In this document: piece after piece, positions 63,081-64,000 of the stretch
Position numbering within the stretch: the first letter of the stretch is position 1
Layout of the letters: the number at the start of each line of letters is the position of its first letter
Assembly (NCBI GenBank): GCA_038210445.1
Contig: JBBQWQ010000002.1
Span: 248,001-312,000 of the forward strand
Source: JABFRG01 sp038210445
GTDB taxonomy: Bacteria; Myxococcota_A; Polyangia; Polyangiales; Polyangiaceae
Reading direction: 5' to 3'
DNA: 64,000 nucleotides
Program-made: the position numbers and the translations under genes
Notes under the pieces: generated by a model
What the model was told of the DNA's origin: nothing
Seen by the model: the letters and a program-made list of their open reading frames with translations, nothing else
Databases searched by the model: none

Positions 63081-63096
63081 TGCAGCACCCGTGCCA
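63081..63096 (-). promoter_or_regulatory. Strong sigma-54 promoter for lipoprotein operon
   Basis: TGGCACGGGTGCTGCA on the minus strand matches TGGCACG-N4-TTGCW at all but one defined base, with exact GG-N10-GC spacing. It predicts a start near 63071 and a leader of about 43 nt with a good ribosome site before ATG 63028. A 14-bp palindrome AAAGAGCGCTCTTT is centred near -40. Confidence 0.6.
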
Positions 63097-63141
63097 CACA
63101 GCGAAAGAGCGCTCTTTTCCGCTAGTTCGTGCGCGGCCGAG

Positions 63142-63168
63142 GGTCACACCCCTGGCAGCGGTGTCACC
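63142..63168. promoter_or_regulatory. Candidate activator site upstream of sigma-54 promoter
   Basis: GGTCACACC - 9 nt - GGTGTCACC is an inverted repeat with 8 of 9 pairs matching. Centred about 84 bp upstream of the predicted start, where NtrC-type activators usually bind. Confidence 0.4.
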
Positions 63169-63228
63169 GGTAGGGCTCGGGGATCATGCCCATGTGAGGG
63201 GGGCGCGGACGCGGGAAATAGCGAAGCA

Positions 63229-63253
63229 CCGGACCGCGACCTGCGCGGTCCGG
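63229..63253 (-). terminator. Terminator-like hairpin after recA
   Basis: Perfect 10-bp stem CCGGACCGCG / CGCGGTCCGG with a 5-nt loop, 14 bp beyond the recA stop. Sequence after it on the minus strand is only mildly T-rich, so efficiency is uncertain. Confidence 0.6.
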
Positions 63254-63267
63254 CGCCCCGCAAGGCT

Positions 63268-64000
<733 letters not shown>

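Overview
The window looks like chromosomal DNA of a myxobacterium (Myxococcota, probably class Polyangia). This rests on the very high G+C with strong third-position bias, many outer-membrane lipoproteins with Asp/Ala/Gly- or Ser/Gly-rich linkers after the lipobox, a Ser/Thr kinase next to a TPR protein, NtrC-family and FHA-type sigma-54 activators, zinc-ribbon/TPR proteins and a type IV pilus minor-pilin cluster. The genus is not decided. I see no tRNA, rRNA, CRISPR array, insertion sequence or prophage. Most genes are packed in short operons with ATGA, GTGA or TGATG stop/start overlaps.

Layout: 0-2.4 kb, glycine cleavage genes gcvT (5' end cut) and gcvH facing a REC-GGDEF diguanylate cyclase. 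2.4-9.9 kb, leftward: two beta-propeller-like lipoproteins, mutS, then the cyclase. 10.1 kb, a 55-codon gene. 10.6-15.3 kb, rightward: DUF4350, MoxR ATPase, DUF58 and rsmA. 15.3-19.1 kb, a 1259-residue zinc-ribbon/repeat/TM/TPR protein. 19.2-22.8 kb, an EamA-type transporter, a Ser/Thr kinase and a TPR protein. 22.8-25.6 kb, a leftward NtrC-type two-component pair. 25.9-30.3 kb, a divergent ABC/HlyD/TolC exporter operon. 30.3-32.4 kb, an HDOD protein and an FGE-like lipoprotein. 32.6-39.2 kb, uvrA, a lipoprotein, a DksA-like regulator, an RNase HII-like protein and another lipoprotein. 39.5-47.1 kb, minor pilins, PilY1 and a lipoprotein. 47.2-52.9 kb, a lipoprotein, a Wzx/MATE-type flippase, an FHA-sigma54 activator and a TonB-like protein. 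53.2-55.7 kb, a Spy/CpxP-like protein, a 51-residue membrane protein and an OmpR/EnvZ-type pair. 55.7-59.1 kb, a GH31 lipoprotein, a (p)ppGpp synthetase-like protein and a TerB-like protein. 59.2-63.0 kb, two propeller-like lipoproteins and an outer-membrane barrel. 63.3-64.0 kb, the 3' part of recA.

Main themes are envelope biology (lipoproteins, pilus, tripartite exporter, envelope-stress sensing), second messengers (c-di-GMP, (p)ppGpp, DksA), DNA repair (mutS, uvrA, recA) and sigma-54 control. A good -24/-12 promoter lies upstream of the 59-63 kb lipoprotein operon and weaker ones precede the pilin and exporter operons. Two non-coding signals stand out: a 31-bp element present twice, both times between convergent genes (35.57 and 50.01 kb), and a near-perfect 24-bp inverted repeat around the second copy.
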